A stretch of DNA of 23,233 nt from a virus. Position 1 is the stretch's first letter. Every line of letters starts with the position of its first letter. The notes beneath the pieces are model-generated. The model saw nothing but the letters and a program-made list of their open reading frames with translations. It made no database searches and was not told the origin of the DNA. Location: the IMG/VR virus record IMGVR_UViG_3300034198_009299, positions 1-23,233 of that record. One strand, given 5' to 3'. Below, piece after piece: positions 22,939-23,233 of the stretch. The translations under genes were made by a program, and so were the position numbers.

Positions 22939-23025
22939 GCCGCTGTTAGTTTAAGTGTCTCAATGAAGACCAAGGTAAAATACACCTCAGATGTGTAGAT
23001 GCAAGTTCGAATCCTGCACAGCGGC
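22939..23025 (+). tRNA. tRNA-like gene, tentatively tRNA-Leu(CAG), with enlarged D-loop
   Basis: 8-bp acceptor GCCGCTGT with ACAGCGGC (22939-22946, 23018-23025); anticodon arm TACAC/GTGTA with 7-base loop CTCAGAT (22981-22997), reading anticodon CAG; T-arm with TTCGAAT loop (23006-23012) and one A-C mismatch in its stem. The D-loop with GGT (22974-22976) is ~24 bases instead of 7-11 and holds a small hairpin GTCT/AGAC (22957-22970). Variable loop is only three bases, not the long arm of normal tRNA-Leu, and CCA is not encoded. The 8-bp acceptor resembles G-1:C73 of tRNA-His. It may be a diverged tRNA or mimic, so the isotype is uncertain. Confidence 0.5.
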
Positions 23026-23034
23026 CTAATTTTT

Positions 23035-23045
23035 AAACACACACC
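23035..23045 (+). promoter_or_regulatory. CA-repeat leader
   Basis: aaacacacacc directly precedes the ATG at 23046 and lies nine bases after the tRNA-like gene. No promoter consensus was found close upstream; processing of the tRNA transcript could create this 5' end. Confidence 0.55.
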
Positions 23046-23233
23046 ATGATCGCAAAATTAAAAAGCTTGATGCACAACATTGAAGAGCTGACGCAGAAAG
23101 ATGCGCTGCAAAAGCAGGAGGGTGGTACACACTACAATAAATATCGCATCCAGCCGGCTGAGTTCATTTACACGAACAACATCCCATATCTGGAAGGATG
23201 CGCAGTTAAGTATCTATGCCGGCACCGGGACAA
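23046..23233 (+). CDS. DUF3310 family protein (3' partial)
   Basis: The gene is cut by the window end after 62 residues. KQEGGTHYNKYRIQPAEFIY and NIPYLEGCAVKYLCRHRD match the DUF3310 core, normally G..HY....iqpi.fi......f.egn..KYi.R... The family occurs in many phages; T7 gp1.7, a nucleotide kinase, is a distant relative. It is usually part of early nucleotide or replication gene sets, which agrees with its place here. Confidence 0.85.
   Translation, partial: MIAKLKSLMHNIEELTQKDALQKQEGGTHYNKYRIQPAEFIYTNNIPYLEGCAVKYLCRHRD

Noticed and set aside
1-23233. Integrase, attachment site or prophage boundary
   Set aside because: No integrase motif, no duplicated att-like sequence and no host genes were seen; lysogeny cannot be claimed from this window.

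Overview
The window is a segment of a tailed-phage genome, either a free phage or part of a prophage; the sequence does not decide which. The morphology looks siphoviral: there is an HK97-type head, a tape measure and tail tube genes, and no sheath or baseplate wedge genes. Every gene I support lies on the + strand. The host is most likely a member of the Bacteroidota. The one convincing promoter has the Bacteroidota -33 TTTG / -7 TAnnTTTG form, start codons mostly lack Shine-Dalgarno sequences and follow A- or CA-rich leaders, and the signal peptides end in the AQ style common in that phylum. No integrase, terminase or portal gene lies in the window.

Layout: (1) 1-3114, head: the end of a Mu F-like minor head protein, a multidomain prohead protease carrying a HAD-phosphatase-like domain, and the major capsid protein. 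(2) 3183-4720, a two-gene cargo insert (SAM methyltransferase and GT-B glycosyltransferase) between capsid and connector genes, preceded by a hairpin and a CA-repeat leader. (3) 4717-9186, connector and tail: gp6-like adaptor, gp10-like protein, probable tail terminator, tail tube, G/GT tail-assembly chaperones joined by a -1 frameshift, and tape measure. (4) 9188-14861, tail tip and receptor binding: a large tail protein, a second tail-tube-like protein, a beta-rich protein and a repeat-containing fibre with a signal peptide. (5) 14871-18224, small membrane or exported proteins and beta-sandwich virion proteins mixed with the lysis genes: M15 endolysin with calcium-type loops, XhlA-like protein, holin and a unimolecular spanin, closed by a strong terminator. 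(6) 18225-18387, a control region with terminator, an 18-bp perfect palindrome, a promoter and a CA leader. (7) 18388-23233, the early/replication side: small unknown proteins, two HTH proteins, an SSB-like protein, a PD-(D/E)XK nuclease, an SF2 helicase, a terminator, an odd tRNA-like gene, and the start of a DUF3310 gene.

Most late genes overlap by the ATGA arrangement, so they are probably translationally coupled. Where coupling is broken, a run of CA repeats usually sits directly before the ATG, at seven starts in all. At three of these sites a terminator-like hairpin precedes the leader. This repeated leader, the palindrome/promoter region, and a GU-rich tract complementary to the leaders are the least explained parts of the window and may form a phage-specific system of translation or operon control. 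Other points of note are the HAD-protease fusion, the frameshift at an A9 run, and a tRNA-like gene with a greatly enlarged D-loop.
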